From contig JAFASY010000039.1 of assembly GCA_019244235.1 (NCBI GenBank), forward strand, positions 1 to 51,539: 51,539 bases of DNA, read 5' to 3'. The number at the start of each line of letters is the position of its first letter. Positions within the stretch are counted from its first letter, which is position 1. Shown here in pieces: positions 16,730 through 25,846 of the stretch. This DNA is from Chroococcidiopsidaceae cyanobacterium CP_BM_ER_R8_30 (GTDB lineage: Bacteria; Cyanobacteriota; Cyanobacteriia; Cyanobacteriales; Chroococcidiopsidaceae). Under the pieces are notes generated by a model. The model was not told the DNA's origin and did no database searches. It saw nothing but the letters and a program-made list of their open reading frames with translations. Made by a program: the position numbers and the translations under genes.

Positions 16730-17051
16730 ATCCCCCTTAAGACGTAAGACAATTGCTTAGTTTACAGCTAGCTTAATTAGGCGCTGTTTTCACAGCGCAA
16801 AGAGGAACCCCGAGCGGGAAGGTCGGGGCAGTTCCCACAACAAAAAGCAAAGGCACTCTCTTATGAGTGCCATAATACCAATAATATCATTCTTTCTAGA
16901 TGTTCTGCTGTAGTGACCACCTTACTCTCCCTAAGAAACTGCCGTTAGAGTCTAACTGATACCGAATCGCCATTGCTTCCCTGTTAAACGATTGAGCATC
17001 TGAATCAAAATCGATCCTTACCTTTACGGTGTGTTCGTTATTCGGTTTAGC
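16730..17051. other. Intergenic region with three stem-loops
   Basis: 322 bases between the deaminase remnant and the ferritin-like gene (its 3' side). GCGCTG/CAGCGC (about 16781-16798), GGAACCCCGA / TCGGGGCAGTTCC (16804-16835) and a terminator-like hairpin (16841-16871) follow each other closely. The series could be a structured RNA, but I recognise no known family and see no coding signal. Confidence 0.4.
16841..16871 (-). terminator. Intrinsic terminator for the ferritin-like gene
   Basis: On the minus strand GGCACTC, loop ATAAGA, GAGTGCC is followed by TTTGCTTTTTG, a stem plus T-rich tract about 180 bases after the stop of the ferritin-like gene. This is the first good termination signal downstream of that gene. 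Confidence 0.6.
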
Positions 17052-17624
17052 TTAAATAGGTTTGTTTCTGGGGTCTATCGCGGCAATCAAGTCACTCAAA
17101 TCGCTCGCGTGATCCTCTTCGTCTTTCAAAATCTCCTCAAAAAGACGACGACTGGTTGGGTCAGCGTTGCCAAAGTAGTGAATCAGCTTGCGATAAACCT
17201 CAATCACAATCCGTTCAGCGACTAAATCTTCTTTAATCAGTTCGACTAACTCAATTTGCGCTCCACTACTGCCGTACTCGGTGGCAGAACGATTGGCGAT
17301 CGTGGCTGGGTTGAAATCTGGATCGCCCCCTAGCTGGTCAATGCGTTCAGCGATCGCCATCATGTGTTCCTGTTCATCTGCCGCATGTTCCGCAAACTCT
17401 GCTGCAACTTGAGGAAAGTTAATCCCTTTCGCAATAATTTGATGATGTCGATAGCGCAGAACACATAAGATTTCTGAGGCAAGCGCTTCATTCATCAATT
17501 GAAAAACCTGCTCCCGATCGAGGGGATAGTCTTTAGTCACCGCACCCTGCTCGATTGATTGGCGAGCTTCCTGACGAACCTGATTGAGATCGTAAAGTTT
17601 ATTTTTATTCTCAGCTATACTCAT
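17052..17624 (-). CDS. Ferritin-like (bacterioferritin/Dps-type) protein
   Basis: 190 residues from the ATG at 17624 (MSIAENKNKL), with AAGGAAA upstream; the GTG one codon earlier is less likely. Residues about 37-180 form a four-helix ferritin domain with di-iron ligand patterns: EALASEILCVLRYRHH (first helix), EFAEHAADEQEHMMAIAERI (ExxH), ELIKEDLVAERIVIEVY and ILKDEEDHASDL. Such proteins oxidise and store iron or protect against peroxide in the cytosol. It keeps full di-iron ligand sets, unlike true Dps with inter-subunit sites, so a bacterioferritin-like or rubrerythrin-like role is possible. It is followed by an intrinsic terminator at 16841-16871. Confidence 0.85.
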   Translation of the reverse strand: MSIAENKNKLYDLNQVRQEARQSIEQGAVTKDYPLDREQVFQLMNEALASEILCVLRYRHHQIIAKGINFPQVAAEFAEHAADEQEHMMAIAERIDQLGGDPDFNPATIANRSATEYGSSGAQIELVELIKEDLVAERIVIEVYRKLIHYFGNADPTSRRLFEEILKDEEDHASDLSDLIAAIDPRNKPI

Positions 17625-17705
17625 CACTTATTTTCCTTGAGCTACAAACAGTTCTGGCACTTTTGAGAATACCACGCCATCAGATTTTTGAGCCCGAGCG
17701 GTACA

Positions 17706-17940
17706 TTAACCTGCAAGCTTCACATTAAACGAGTGAGCGATATTCCGGCTTGCTGTGATTTGAATCAAAGTTTGACGTTTTGCACCAATACCTTGGCGCA
17801 GTAGGAACGCAATTACTGGCTTAAGCGCCACAGTATCGATTAGCTTTGTGTGTTTCAAAGTTTGGCGCACTACATGCCTGAAGTAATCCTTGGCGCAGAG
17901 CGCCAAACTTTGATTCAAGTCACATATATACAGTCTCCCT
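17706..17940. repeat. Repeat-rich non-coding stretch with TTGGCGC units
   Basis: A sequence close to ATTTGAATCAAAGTTTG (about 17757-17773) recurs inverted near 17903-17920 (CAAACTTTGATTCAAGT). The unit TTGGCGC appears at about 17793, 17864 and 17891, the last forming the palindrome TTGGCGC AGA GCGCCAA. The open frame running through it on the minus strand (stop near 17706) yields no recognisable protein. It lies between the ferritin-like gene and the end of the sugar dehydrogenase-like gene. Confidence 0.5.
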
Positions 17941-17958
17941 AAGTAGATTTGCAAAAAG

Positions 17959-19407
17959 TTAATCGTTGATAAGTGCAGACGAGATGTAATAGATGCCTCC
18001 ACTATAGTCAGCCACAAACAGTCCATGTTCGTCTGCAAGCACATCAAGTGGGTTGTTGAAACCACTGGCAACCTGGCTAACCTGTCCTGTTGCTGGATCG
18101 ACCAAGACAACATCAGCGTATGTGATTGCTTCTTGACCATCAGGTGTTTGCACTAAATTATTCCAACGACTAATAAAGGCTTTGTTGAAAAATTGTGAAT
18201 CTAGTGTTTTCCCTTTGTAAAAATCAAACCCATCGGCTGAGGCAGAGGGACCTAGACCATCGGGATTATTAGGATCGTAGAGTATATGGAACCTCGGATC
18301 GCTAGGGTTGAGGTTATCAAAAGTTGTAGAATATACTCTGTTAGCAGGGTCAAAAAAGCCAGCTGCCGTAGCAATAGGATTACTTCGCCAGTTGCTATTG
18401 GCAAAACCATAGTCCCCTTTGTATTTAACTAGGAAAAACTGGTCATAAACATCATCGCTCAGGTCATTGTCAAGCACATCACCAGGATTAGGAATACTTT
18501 GACCGTCAGTGGTCGAGTTTGCCCGGTTGTAGTTATTTGTCATCCATAGATTACCGTTAGCATCAAAGGCTAGACCAAAGGGGTTCCTTGCCCCTGAAGA
18601 GTGAACAACTAACTTATCCTTAGCCGTTGATGTATAGGGGGCACCGTTGGTGATGAAATCTGTATTGCTGAGCAGATTGCCATTTTCATCCCTTAACTGA
18701 GCAGCGTTAGGTATGCTGGGCACCGCTCTTAAGTTTTGAATCCAGGAAATAGAACCACCATAGGAGGATTCGCCTAGCGAATCATAGGGAGGAGTAAATA
18801 TCTCGTTGTAACCATCAATAGTCCGGGTTCCAATACCAACAAAAAGTTTGTTGCGTCGAATTTTAATATGGTCTACAGCATGGTCTCCTGTAGGAATGCC
18901 TTCAACGATATTTACGTTAGTTTCTCCTGATTCTCCCCACACTCCATTGTTATTGTCGTCAGTAAGACGAACAAGATTACCGCCAGAACTGAGATACATA
19001 GTTTCATGATCAAAACCAATTCCGAGGGCGTTAATGTTCACCGCCTTTCTCATGTCACTCAGCTCACCAGTCTCTCGGACATAAGTAAAGCTAAGTACAC
19101 CTTGGCTTACAGTGCTAGCATAGAGGCGGGCATCTGGACCGAAAGCCATCTGGGTAAGCCCACTGGGGTTAGCATCAAAATACGATCCGCTTACCTGCTT
19201 AATTTTAAGAAAATTTTGATAATTAGGGGCGATACTGACAGTCGTCTGAGCAGAAGTCGTTTTATCTACAATTCCTACTAAGATTAATGTTCCTAATAAA
19301 ATAGGTACTATGCTAGCTAACGCTATTGATGGAGACTTGAAGCTTTTAAATAATAGTTTTAAAGGCTTTTTTAAAACAAAAAAAACCTTGCGTCTATGCC
19401 TGCTCAT
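17959..19407 (-). CDS. PQQ-type sugar dehydrogenase-like beta-propeller protein (exported)
   Basis: 482 residues from the ATG at 19407 (MSRHRRKV); an in-frame extension to 19455 is possible. A basic N-terminus and one hydrophobic segment (about 28-50, ending TTSAQ) indicate a signal peptide or anchor, so the protein acts outside the cytosol. The rest looks like a six-bladed propeller of the glucose/sorbosone dehydrogenase family: repeated G-rich blades, LTQMAFGPDARLYAS near 83, SGARNPFGLAFDANGNLWM near 265, and DVVLVDPATGQV and GLFVADYSGGIYYI at the end. I cannot confirm PQQ binding. The next operon also encodes sugar-type oxidoreductases, suggesting a related function. Confidence 0.75.
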   Translation of the reverse strand: MSRHRRKVFFVLKKPLKLLFKSFKSPSIALASIVPILLGTLILVGIVDKTTSAQTTVSIAPNYQNFLKIKQVSGSYFDANPSGLTQMAFGPDARLYASTVSQGVLSFTYVRETGELSDMRKAVNINALGIGFDHETMYLSSGGNLVRLTDDNNNGVWGESGETNVNIVEGIPTGDHAVDHIKIRRNKLFVGIGTRTIDGYNEIFTPPYDSLGESSYGGSISWIQNLRAVPSIPNAAQLRDENGNLLSNTDFITNGAPYTSTAKDKLVVHSSGARNPFGLAFDANGNLWMTNNYNRANSTTDGQSIPNPGDVLDNDLSDDVYDQFFLVKYKGDYGFANSNWRSNPIATAAGFFDPANRVYSTTFDNLNPSDPRFHILYDPNNPDGLGPSASADGFDFYKGKTLDSQFFNKAFISRWNNLVQTPDGQEAITYADVVLVDPATGQVSQVASGFNNPLDVLADEHGLFVADYSGGIYYISSALIND

Positions 19408-19600
19408 ATAGACACCAGCACAATTCCTTATAAAATCCAGTATAAGAACAGACAAAACGCTGTTTCTGAAACTAGAGTAATGCCTGAAAGATTTACAAGC
19501 TCTCTAATGAAACAAGTTTTAACAAATCTGAGTTCGGCGGTTGGTAGTGTTGCGTCTCAAAAACCTATACTTAAAAAGAGTTGCGGCTTAATTAGAGGTT

Positions 19601-19846
19601 CTAGGCATTAGACACCCCTGATTCGGCCCGCGATACTTCACGAGTCACGCTAGCCAGAACCTGAGCTAATTCGTGCTGACCACGTAGTTGAGCAACATCA
19701 GACAAAGTACTCAGGATTTCTGACCACTGAACTCCTCTAGCTTCCAGTTCTGAGAGCGCAGTTCCCACGAGTTCTCGGGCTGATGCTACGTTTGAAACTG
19801 GTTCATTTCTAGCATCGTTGTTAGCGGTATAGTTGATTTCACTCAT
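19601..19846 (-). CDS. Small hypothetical protein
   Basis: 81 residues, unrecognised. It is hydrophilic, with an acidic/polar N-terminus (MSEINYTANNDARNEP) and a helical remainder (ELVGTALSELEARGVQWSEILSTL) and no membrane segment. A GAGGTA lies 6-7 bases before the ATG (complement 19844-19846), which supports translation. It precedes the sugar dehydrogenase-like gene on the same strand by about 190 bases and might share its transcript. Confidence 0.55.
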   Translation of the reverse strand: MSEINYTANNDARNEPVSNVASARELVGTALSELEARGVQWSEILSTLSDVAQLRGQHELAQVLASVTREVSRAESGVSNA

Positions 19847-20342
19847 TGTGCTACCTCTGATACCGTAGGGGCTCTAAAGCTTAAAGGAGTATTCAGTCTA
19901 ACCTCAATCCCACGGCTAGAATCTAGAGGCTGCTAACTTACTGTCAAGTCACGTAGCTTAACTTTCTTTAAATCACTAGTAACATAGCTAAAAATTCGGT
20001 ATTATCCACTCTATCTCAGGTCGTAGTTTTAACGCTGAGGAATCCTTACCATTTACAGACAACCTATAAGTATCAAGTTAGTGTAATTAATTGCAAAAAT
20101 AACCGTTATTGTCGTTGTTAAGCAAGTAGCAATAAATTCACTTGTTATCGTTAATAATTACAAAAATACTCACAATATGTTAAGCCGATCTGTGGTTTGG
20201 AATACAGAAAATCTCTGTTAGATGCAGCTTTAGAGACTTAAAAACGGAGCTTCCTAACCTAAATTTTGTTGTTAAACCTAGCAATCATACTTTGAGATGA
20301 GCTTCCTACTCTAGACCTAATTCCTTAGAGAGGTGAGAGCCG
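19847..20342. other. Long A+T-rich intergenic region, probable divergent promoters
   Basis: About 500 bases between the divergent small hypothetical gene and the oxidoreductase operon's leader ORFs. It is A+T-rich with no significant open frame. It must hold the start sites for both directions, but I cannot single out one promoter. No operator-like palindrome stands out. Confidence 0.4.
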
Positions 20343-20408
20343 ATGGCAGCGTTTGTTAAACCTATTTCTATGTTTAGGTTTCTAGTAAATCGTTCAGGAG
20401 AACACTAA
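20343..20408 (+). CDS. Leader ORF 1 (21 residues)
   Basis: ATG at 20343 preceded by the purine-rich GAGAGGTGAGAG; 21 codons encoding a basic, hydrophobic peptide (MAAFVKPISMFRFLVNRSGEH). The TAA at 20406-20408 shares its final A with the ATG of leader ORF 2 (TAATG). Too short to be recognised; the case for translation rests on the ribosome site and the overlap chain. Confidence 0.35.
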   Translation: MAAFVKPISMFRFLVNRSGEH

Positions 20409-20497
20409 TGGTTCATTTTCTTCTGATGCCTCTTGGGTTTATAGCTGCAACAGAATACAGGGAAAAATTTGCAGCATTAGGAAATAGCCATGTTTGA
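20408..20497 (+). CDS. Leader ORF 2 (29 residues), overlapping the oxidoreductase start
   Basis: ATG at 20408 with AGGAG at 20396-20400 (7-base spacing). It encodes a 29-residue peptide with a hydrophobic first half (MVHFLLMPLGFIAAT) and a polar second half. Its TGA (20495-20497) lies inside the oxidoreductase gene, whose ATG is at 20490. Ribosomes finishing this ORF would be placed to start the next gene, so it may act in translational coupling or be a small membrane peptide. Confidence 0.4.
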   Translation: MVHFLLMPLGFIAATEYREKFAALGNSHV

Positions 20498-21680
20498 TGC
20501 ATTAGAAAAGCACCTTACACGTCGTAAGCTCCTGAAAACAGCAGGCAAAGGATTGGTAGTAGGCGGCATTACAAGTGCGGCTTTAGTCAGTCCAGCATTA
20601 GCCCAAATTTTGGGATCAACCGAAGATCAGTCAGCCCAACGTGCAGTTGCGGAAAGAGCACCAATGCCTCCTGAAAAGAGACTTGGCTGGGCGATTGTTG
20701 GTTTAGGTGAATTATCTTTAGGTCAACTCCTACCAGCATTTGGTCAATGTAAGAAGTCAAAGCCAGTGGCGCTTGTTAGTGGTCATCCAGATAAAGCACG
20801 ACAAGTGGCATCGCTGTACGGGATCAACCCAAAGAATATCTACAATTACCAGAACTACGACTCCATTCGGAATAACGCAGAAGTAGACATTATCTACATT
20901 GTCCTGCCCAACAGTATGCACGCTGAATACACTATTCGGGGCGCTCGGGCTGGCAAGCACATCATGTGCGAAAAACCCATGGCTAACACAACTCAAGAGT
21001 GTCAGGCAATGATTGATGCTTGCCGCAGGGCTAACCGCAAGCTGATGATTGCCTACCGCGCTCAGTATGAACCGTATAATCAAGCTGCAATACAGATGGT
21101 CCGCAGCCAGCGGTTTGGTAAAACCCAGCTCATTGTGGCAGAGATCTCACAAAACATGGATGACCCGAACCAGTGGCGGTTGAAAAAAGCCATAGCTGGT
21201 GGAGGTTCCCTGGTAGATATCGGTATTTACTGTCTGAATGCCACTCGCTACCTAACTGGTGAGGAGCCAATAGAAATCAGTGCCATGACCTATAGCACTC
21301 CTGGAGATCCTCGCTTCCGGGAGGTTGAGGAAAATATCAACTTTATGCTCCGCTTCCCTAGCGGCGTTCTCGCTAACTGCACGTCAAGCTATAGTGCTAA
21401 CCGCGTGACGCGGTACCGCGTGCTTGCAGCTGACGGTTGGATTGAACTAGATCCGGCAACAGCCTACAGCGGTATCAGAATGCGGGTTGGGCATAAAGAT
21501 GATATCGAGCAACCCCATCTGCAAGAGATCAACCAATTCGCCAAAGAGATGGATTACATGTCCGAGTGCGTGATGGCAAATAAACAGCCGATGACGCCAG
21601 GTGAAGAGGGTTTGCGAGATATCAGGCTGATTCAGACTATTTACGAAGCAGCTCAGAGCGGTCAAAAAATCAAACTTTAG
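20490..21680 (+). CDS. Tat-exported Gfo/Idh/MocA oxidoreductase (glucose-fructose oxidoreductase-like)
   Basis: 396 residues. The N-terminus has a twin-arginine signal (TRRKLLKTAGKG, then a hydrophobic stretch ending SPALAQ, about 10-39). The NAD(P)-binding domain follows: GWAIVGLGELSLGQLLPAF near 67-85 and the family signature CEKPMANT near 162. The C-terminal domain has GGGSLVDIGIYCLNATRYL. The order signal-Rossmann-C-domain matches the Zymomonas periplasmic enzyme that carries a bound NADP and couples glucose oxidation to fructose reduction; true substrates here are unknown. The ATG at 20490 has AGGAA upstream. It begins an operon with an alcohol dehydrogenase (17 bases on) and a cupin. 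Confidence 0.85.
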   Translation: MFDALEKHLTRRKLLKTAGKGLVVGGITSAALVSPALAQILGSTEDQSAQRAVAERAPMPPEKRLGWAIVGLGELSLGQLLPAFGQCKKSKPVALVSGHPDKARQVASLYGINPKNIYNYQNYDSIRNNAEVDIIYIVLPNSMHAEYTIRGARAGKHIMCEKPMANTTQECQAMIDACRRANRKLMIAYRAQYEPYNQAAIQMVRSQRFGKTQLIVAEISQNMDDPNQWRLKKAIAGGGSLVDIGIYCLNATRYLTGEEPIEISAMTYSTPGDPRFREVEENINFMLRFPSGVLANCTSSYSANRVTRYRVLAADGWIELDPATAYSGIRMRVGHKDDIEQPHLQEINQFAKEMDYMSECVMANKQPMTPGEEGLRDIRLIQTIYEAAQSGQKIKL

Positions 21681-21697
21681 AAATAGGAGAAATTTCT

Positions 21698-22912
21698 ATG
21701 AAAGCAGTTGTATTTCACGGTGTTGGGGACATTCGTCTAGATGACGTACCGGAGCCGAAGATTCAAGAGCCGACTGACGCCATTGTCCGTCTCACCTCCA
21801 CCGCAATTTGTGGCACCGACTTGCATATGATACGCGGTACATTTGCTGGGATGCAACCAGGGACAATCTTGGGTCATGAGGGCGTGGGCGTGATTGAGGA
21901 AGTTGGTCCCAACGTGCGCAATCTCAGGGTGGGCGATCGCGTGGTCATTCCTTCCACCGTTGCCTGTGGCTACTGTTCCTACTGCCGCAGCGGTTACTAT
22001 TCCCAATGTGACAACGCAAACCCAAACGGACCTGAAGCTGGAACAGTCTTCTTTGGCGGACCGCAACCAACCGGACCTTTAAATGGGCTGCAGGCTGAAT
22101 TCGCTCGCATCCCTTATGCCAATGTGGGACTTGTCAAGCTACCAGAGGAGGTGACTGACGATCAGGCAATCATGATCTCTGATATTTTCCCGACTGCCTA
22201 TTTTGGGGCAGAACTAGCCGAGATTACGCCTGGTGATACGGTTGCTATCTTTGGCTGCGGTCCAGTGGGTCAGTTTGCGATCGCTAGTGCCCAGATACTG
22301 CAAGCTGGACGCCTACTGGCAATCGATACCATCCCCTCACGACTAGAGATGGCACGGGAACAAGGGGCAGAGGTAATTGATTTTAACGCTGAAGACCCAA
22401 TTGAAGTGATTAAAAGTCTAACTGGTGGCATTGGTGTAGACCGGGCGATTGACGTTGTTGGAGTAGATGCCAACCGCCCCCATAGTGGTCCGGCGGCCAA
22501 GCAGGCGGAGCAGCAAACTCAGGAGTTCCAACAAGAACTACAGCAGATTGCACCCGAAACTAACCCTCAAGGCGACAACTGGCACCCTGGAGATGCACCG
22601 TCTCAGGTCTTAACCTGGGCAGTCCAGGGACTGGCGAAAGCTGGTACCCTTTCAATCATTGGAGTTTATCCACCGAAGCATCGCTTCTTCCCCATCGGTA
22701 TGGCTATGAACAAAAATCTCACGATTAAGATGGGGAATTGTGACCATCGTAAATACATTCCTATGCTTGTAGATATGGTGCAAGGTGGTGCCATCGATCC
22801 ACTCCAGATTCTCACGCAACTCGGACCCCTAACCTCTGCCATTGATGCGTACAAGGCTTTTGACCAGCGACAGTCAGGCTGGATAAAGGTAGAACTCGTA
22901 CCTGGGATGTAA
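21698..22912 (+). CDS. Zinc-dependent alcohol dehydrogenase (formaldehyde dehydrogenase-like MDR)
   Basis: 404 residues. It is a medium-chain dehydrogenase with catalytic-zinc ligands in STAICGTDLH (Cys near 38) and GHEGVGVIEEVG, a structural-zinc loop of four cysteines (CGYCSYCRSGYYSQC near 89-103), and the NAD loop VAIFGCGPVGQFA near 190. A 40-residue insert rich in Gln (about 265-305) is typical of the glutathione-independent formaldehyde dehydrogenase/'alcohol dehydrogenase' subgroup. Substrate unknown. AGGAGAAATTTCT gives a good ribosome site. It lies 17 bases after the oxidoreductase gene in the same operon. Confidence 0.88.
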   Translation: MKAVVFHGVGDIRLDDVPEPKIQEPTDAIVRLTSTAICGTDLHMIRGTFAGMQPGTILGHEGVGVIEEVGPNVRNLRVGDRVVIPSTVACGYCSYCRSGYYSQCDNANPNGPEAGTVFFGGPQPTGPLNGLQAEFARIPYANVGLVKLPEEVTDDQAIMISDIFPTAYFGAELAEITPGDTVAIFGCGPVGQFAIASAQILQAGRLLAIDTIPSRLEMAREQGAEVIDFNAEDPIEVIKSLTGGIGVDRAIDVVGVDANRPHSGPAAKQAEQQTQEFQQELQQIAPETNPQGDNWHPGDAPSQVLTWAVQGLAKAGTLSIIGVYPPKHRFFPIGMAMNKNLTIKMGNCDHRKYIPMLVDMVQGGAIDPLQILTQLGPLTSAIDAYKAFDQRQSGWIKVELVPGM

Positions 22913-23005
22913 GTAAATTGATTCATCTGAGGGGATACTGGCAAAAGCAAGGGATAAAAATTCCCAAGAGTAGCACTTTGGCAGTAAGAGGATGAGGAGA
23001 AATTT

Positions 23006-23347
23006 ATGAGTGATACAAGCGTAAAAAAAGTAAACTCTACTTATTCCCCTAAAGGTGAATTGGGTCAGAAGTATCTTGCCTCTGGCAAAACTGTTTCTAT
23101 GCGTCTTTGGGAAGATGAACAGCCTGGTGAGGCTAAACCGCCAGCCGAGCGTAACTATGAGACTGTTGGTTATGTAATTAAGGGTCGAGCTGAGCTACAT
23201 CTTCAGGGTCAAATGGTTTTGCTTGAGCCGGGTGATTCCTGGGTTGTACCTAAAGGCTCGTCCCATACTTACAAAATCCTTGAGCCGTTCACAGCAGTTG
23301 AGGCAACTAGTCCTCCTGCTCAGGTCCATGGACGAGATGAAGATTAA
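23006..23347 (+). CDS. Cupin-domain protein
   Basis: 113 residues, a single conserved-barrel (cupin) domain: TVGYVIKGRAELHLQGQ followed by LLEPGDSWVVPKGSSHTYK near residues 52-92. Only part of the metal-binding residues of motif 1 is kept (no HxH pair), while motif 2 keeps G.S..VP....H. It may bind a small metabolite rather than catalyse a reaction. GAGGAGAAATTT precedes the ATG. It is the third gene of the operon, 93 bases after the alcohol dehydrogenase. Confidence 0.8.
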   Translation: MSDTSVKKVNSTYSPKGELGQKYLASGKTVSMRLWEDEQPGEAKPPAERNYETVGYVIKGRAELHLQGQMVLLEPGDSWVVPKGSSHTYKILEPFTAVEATSPPAQVHGRDED

Positions 23348-23422
23348 GGTTTTACGTCAGTCAAAAGCTGAGCGTTTAGCTAATTGCATCAAAAACTACA
23401 AAATGCCCGTTTAGGGGGGTGA

Positions 23423-23809
<387 letters not shown>

Positions 23810-23816
23810 AGGATTA

Positions 23817-23838
23817 AAGGGGCTACTCACCGCCCCTT
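23817..23838. terminator. Hairpin between convergent glnB and def
   Basis: AAGGGGC (23817-23823) pairs with GCCCCTT (23832-23838) across an 8-base loop, in the short gap between the glnB stop and the def stop. The position suggests a bidirectional terminator, although the T-run is weak. Confidence 0.5.
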
Positions 23839-24368
23839 CAGCTGTGGATAATACGCTTCTGATATTCTTGCTCGGTCACGATATCTTGGGTGCTTTCTAG
23901 TCGGTCTAAAAACACGATGCCCTCAAGGTGGTCGTACTCATGTTGAAAAATCCTAGCAACGAAATCTGTCAATTCTTGCTTTTGCAACTTGCCATCTCGG
24001 TCTGTGTACTCAACCTCAATCGCTTGGTATCTAGGAACTGAGCCTCTAATTCCTGGGATACTCAAACAACCCTCCCAGTCTTTACTCACCTCAGTTGAGT
24101 AAGCCAAAAGTTTGGGGTTAATCATAGCAGTCGGTTCCATCACTGGGGCATGCGGATACCTAAGATTTGGACGAGATGCCACAATAAATATGCGATCGCC
24201 TTCAGCTACCTGAGGCGCAGCAATGCCAACCCCATTAGCATGACTAACTGTTGCAATTAAGTCATCGACCAGTTTTTGAATTCGCCGATCTTGCACATTT
24301 TCAACAGTTTGAGCGGTTGAGCGTAGGACTGGATGACCAAGTTGAATAACTTCCAATATTTCAGCCAT
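23838..24368 (-). CDS. def: Peptide deformylase
   Basis: 176 residues. It removes the N-formyl group from nascent proteins at the ribosome. All three signature motifs are present: GVGIAAPQV (near 46), EGCLSIPG (near 100, metal-binding Cys) and QHEYDHLEG (near 142, two metal-binding His and the catalytic Glu). ATG at 24366-24368. It lies 29 bases downstream of the DegP-type protease gene on the same strand, so the two may be cotranscribed, and is convergent with glnB. Confidence 0.96.
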   Translation of the reverse strand: MAEILEVIQLGHPVLRSTAQTVENVQDRRIQKLVDDLIATVSHANGVGIAAPQVAEGDRIFIVASRPNLRYPHAPVMEPTAMINPKLLAYSTEVSKDWEGCLSIPGIRGSVPRYQAIEVEYTDRDGKLQKQELTDFVARIFQHEYDHLEGIVFLDRLESTQDIVTEQEYQKRIIHS

Positions 24369-24397
24369 AGCAGATTTCTTCCTTAAAATACATTAGT

Positions 24398-25642
24398 CTA
24401 GCCTTCAGGTTGCGTTTGTTGTGGAGGCAGCGGCGCTGTTTTGACTGTTACCTGTAAAGGTTGTCCGTTGCGTTGCACTGCTACTTGTAACTGACTGCCA
24501 ACTTGATTATTTTCTACGATACGCTGAACTTCCTCAGTTTTGGTCACGGGCTGATTGTTGATTTTTTGAATGACATCGCCTGACTGAAGTCCAGCAAGAG
24601 CCGCTGGAGAATCAGCAATGACACGGACAATTACCACTCCTTGGTCTGCTACCACATGAATCTGACCATCAGAAGCATTGTTAATTCTCTGCTTAAGTTC
24701 TGGTGTTAGCATTGTCATTTCGATACCCAAGTAGGGATGCTCAACCTTGCCCTTAGTAATTAATTGCTCAGCAATCGTTTGCGCTGTATTGATGGGAATT
24801 GCAAATCCTAGTCCTTGAGCTCCGTTAATAATAGCTGTGTTGATCCCAATCACCTGACCATTTGCATTCAGGAGTGGACCACCTGAATTACCAGGGTTAA
24901 TTGCAGCATCTGTCTGAATAAAGTTCACTGGGTCGTGGGAAACACCAACATCAGCGCTAGAGCGGTTGATTGCACTAATAATACCTGATGTGACAGTATT
25001 GTCTAAGCCCAAAGGATTGCCAATTGCGATCGCCCAATCTCCAGGTTGCAACACACTTGAGTCACCCATGATAACAGTTGGCAAATTATTTGACTCGATT
25101 TTGACAACAGCAACATCAGCCACTGGGTCCTCTCCTAAAACCTGTCCTTTGAAAGCACGACCATCTTTGAGGGTTACATTGACTGTGCTAACACCGTTAA
25201 CGACATGGGCATTAGTCAAGATGCGACCATTAGAGGAGATAATAAATCCAGAACCTACACCGCGAACTATTTCTTTAGTGGGTGGTACCGTTTGTCCAAA
25301 AAAACGCTGGAAAAATGGGTCATTAAACGCTTCTGGTGCTTGAGTGGTTACCGTTCGGGTAGAATCAATACGAACAACTGCAGGACCAACCTTCTCTACG
25401 GCTACGACTATGAAATTAGAATCTACAGTAGGTGGGAGGGAAACGGGACTTGAACTTGGAGTTGGCGTACTGGCAACTTGCGTGGCAGGAGATGGTTGAG
25501 CTTGAGGACTACCGCTAGGAGGTGAGGGAGATGAGCAACTACCCAAAACTGCTCCCACCCCAACTAACACCAGAAAGTAAACTGCGTTTCCCTGCTGACC
25601 TAGACAGCATAATTTGGTTCTTCTAAGATCGCGGCACATCAT
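24398..25642 (-). CDS. DegP/HtrA-type serine protease (possible lipoprotein)
   Basis: About 414 residues. The start is taken at the ATGATG at 25637-25642, which follows AGTAGGA; an ATG at 25675 is also in frame. A hydrophobic segment ends in VLGSC, a possible lipobox with Cys near residue 36, followed by a Ser/Pro-rich linker to about 80. The protease domain has the catalytic triad in TNAHVV, DVAVVKI and NPGNSGGPL. One PDZ domain follows (about 310-400). This is the HhoA/HhoB/HtrA family of cyanobacterial envelope proteases that remove damaged proteins; I cannot assign which paralog. Confidence 0.9.
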   Translation of the reverse strand: MMCRDLRRTKLCCLGQQGNAVYFLVLVGVGAVLGSCSSPSPPSGSPQAQPSPATQVASTPTPSSSPVSLPPTVDSNFIVVAVEKVGPAVVRIDSTRTVTTQAPEAFNDPFFQRFFGQTVPPTKEIVRGVGSGFIISSNGRILTNAHVVNGVSTVNVTLKDGRAFKGQVLGEDPVADVAVVKIESNNLPTVIMGDSSVLQPGDWAIAIGNPLGLDNTVTSGIISAINRSSADVGVSHDPVNFIQTDAAINPGNSGGPLLNANGQVIGINTAIINGAQGLGFAIPINTAQTIAEQLITKGKVEHPYLGIEMTMLTPELKQRINNASDGQIHVVADQGVVIVRVIADSPAALAGLQSGDVIQKINNQPVTKTEEVQRIVENNQVGSQLQVAVQRNGQPLQVTVKTAPLPPQQTQPEG

Positions 25643-25846
25643 CTTCCTACTTCTTAAGTTACAAGTCAAAGTCATTTAGTGGTATAATTTTATGCCAGTG
25701 TCCTGGAGTTCAGCGAGCACATCAGGGATAAATGAAGATTATTAGCTGTCGGTGCCGTAGTTGGCAGAACAATTTAGGGCGGAGTTTGCTAAATTGGTTC
25801 CTTACCTACATTTCTTATTGTGACAGTTAGCAGCAGAGGTTTAGCA

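Noticed and set aside
17706-18140. 144-codon minus-strand ORF overlapping the sugar dehydrogenase-like gene's 3' end
   Set aside because: Its first half is an out-of-frame reading of the real gene and its second half crosses the repeat-rich patch; no homology is recognisable.
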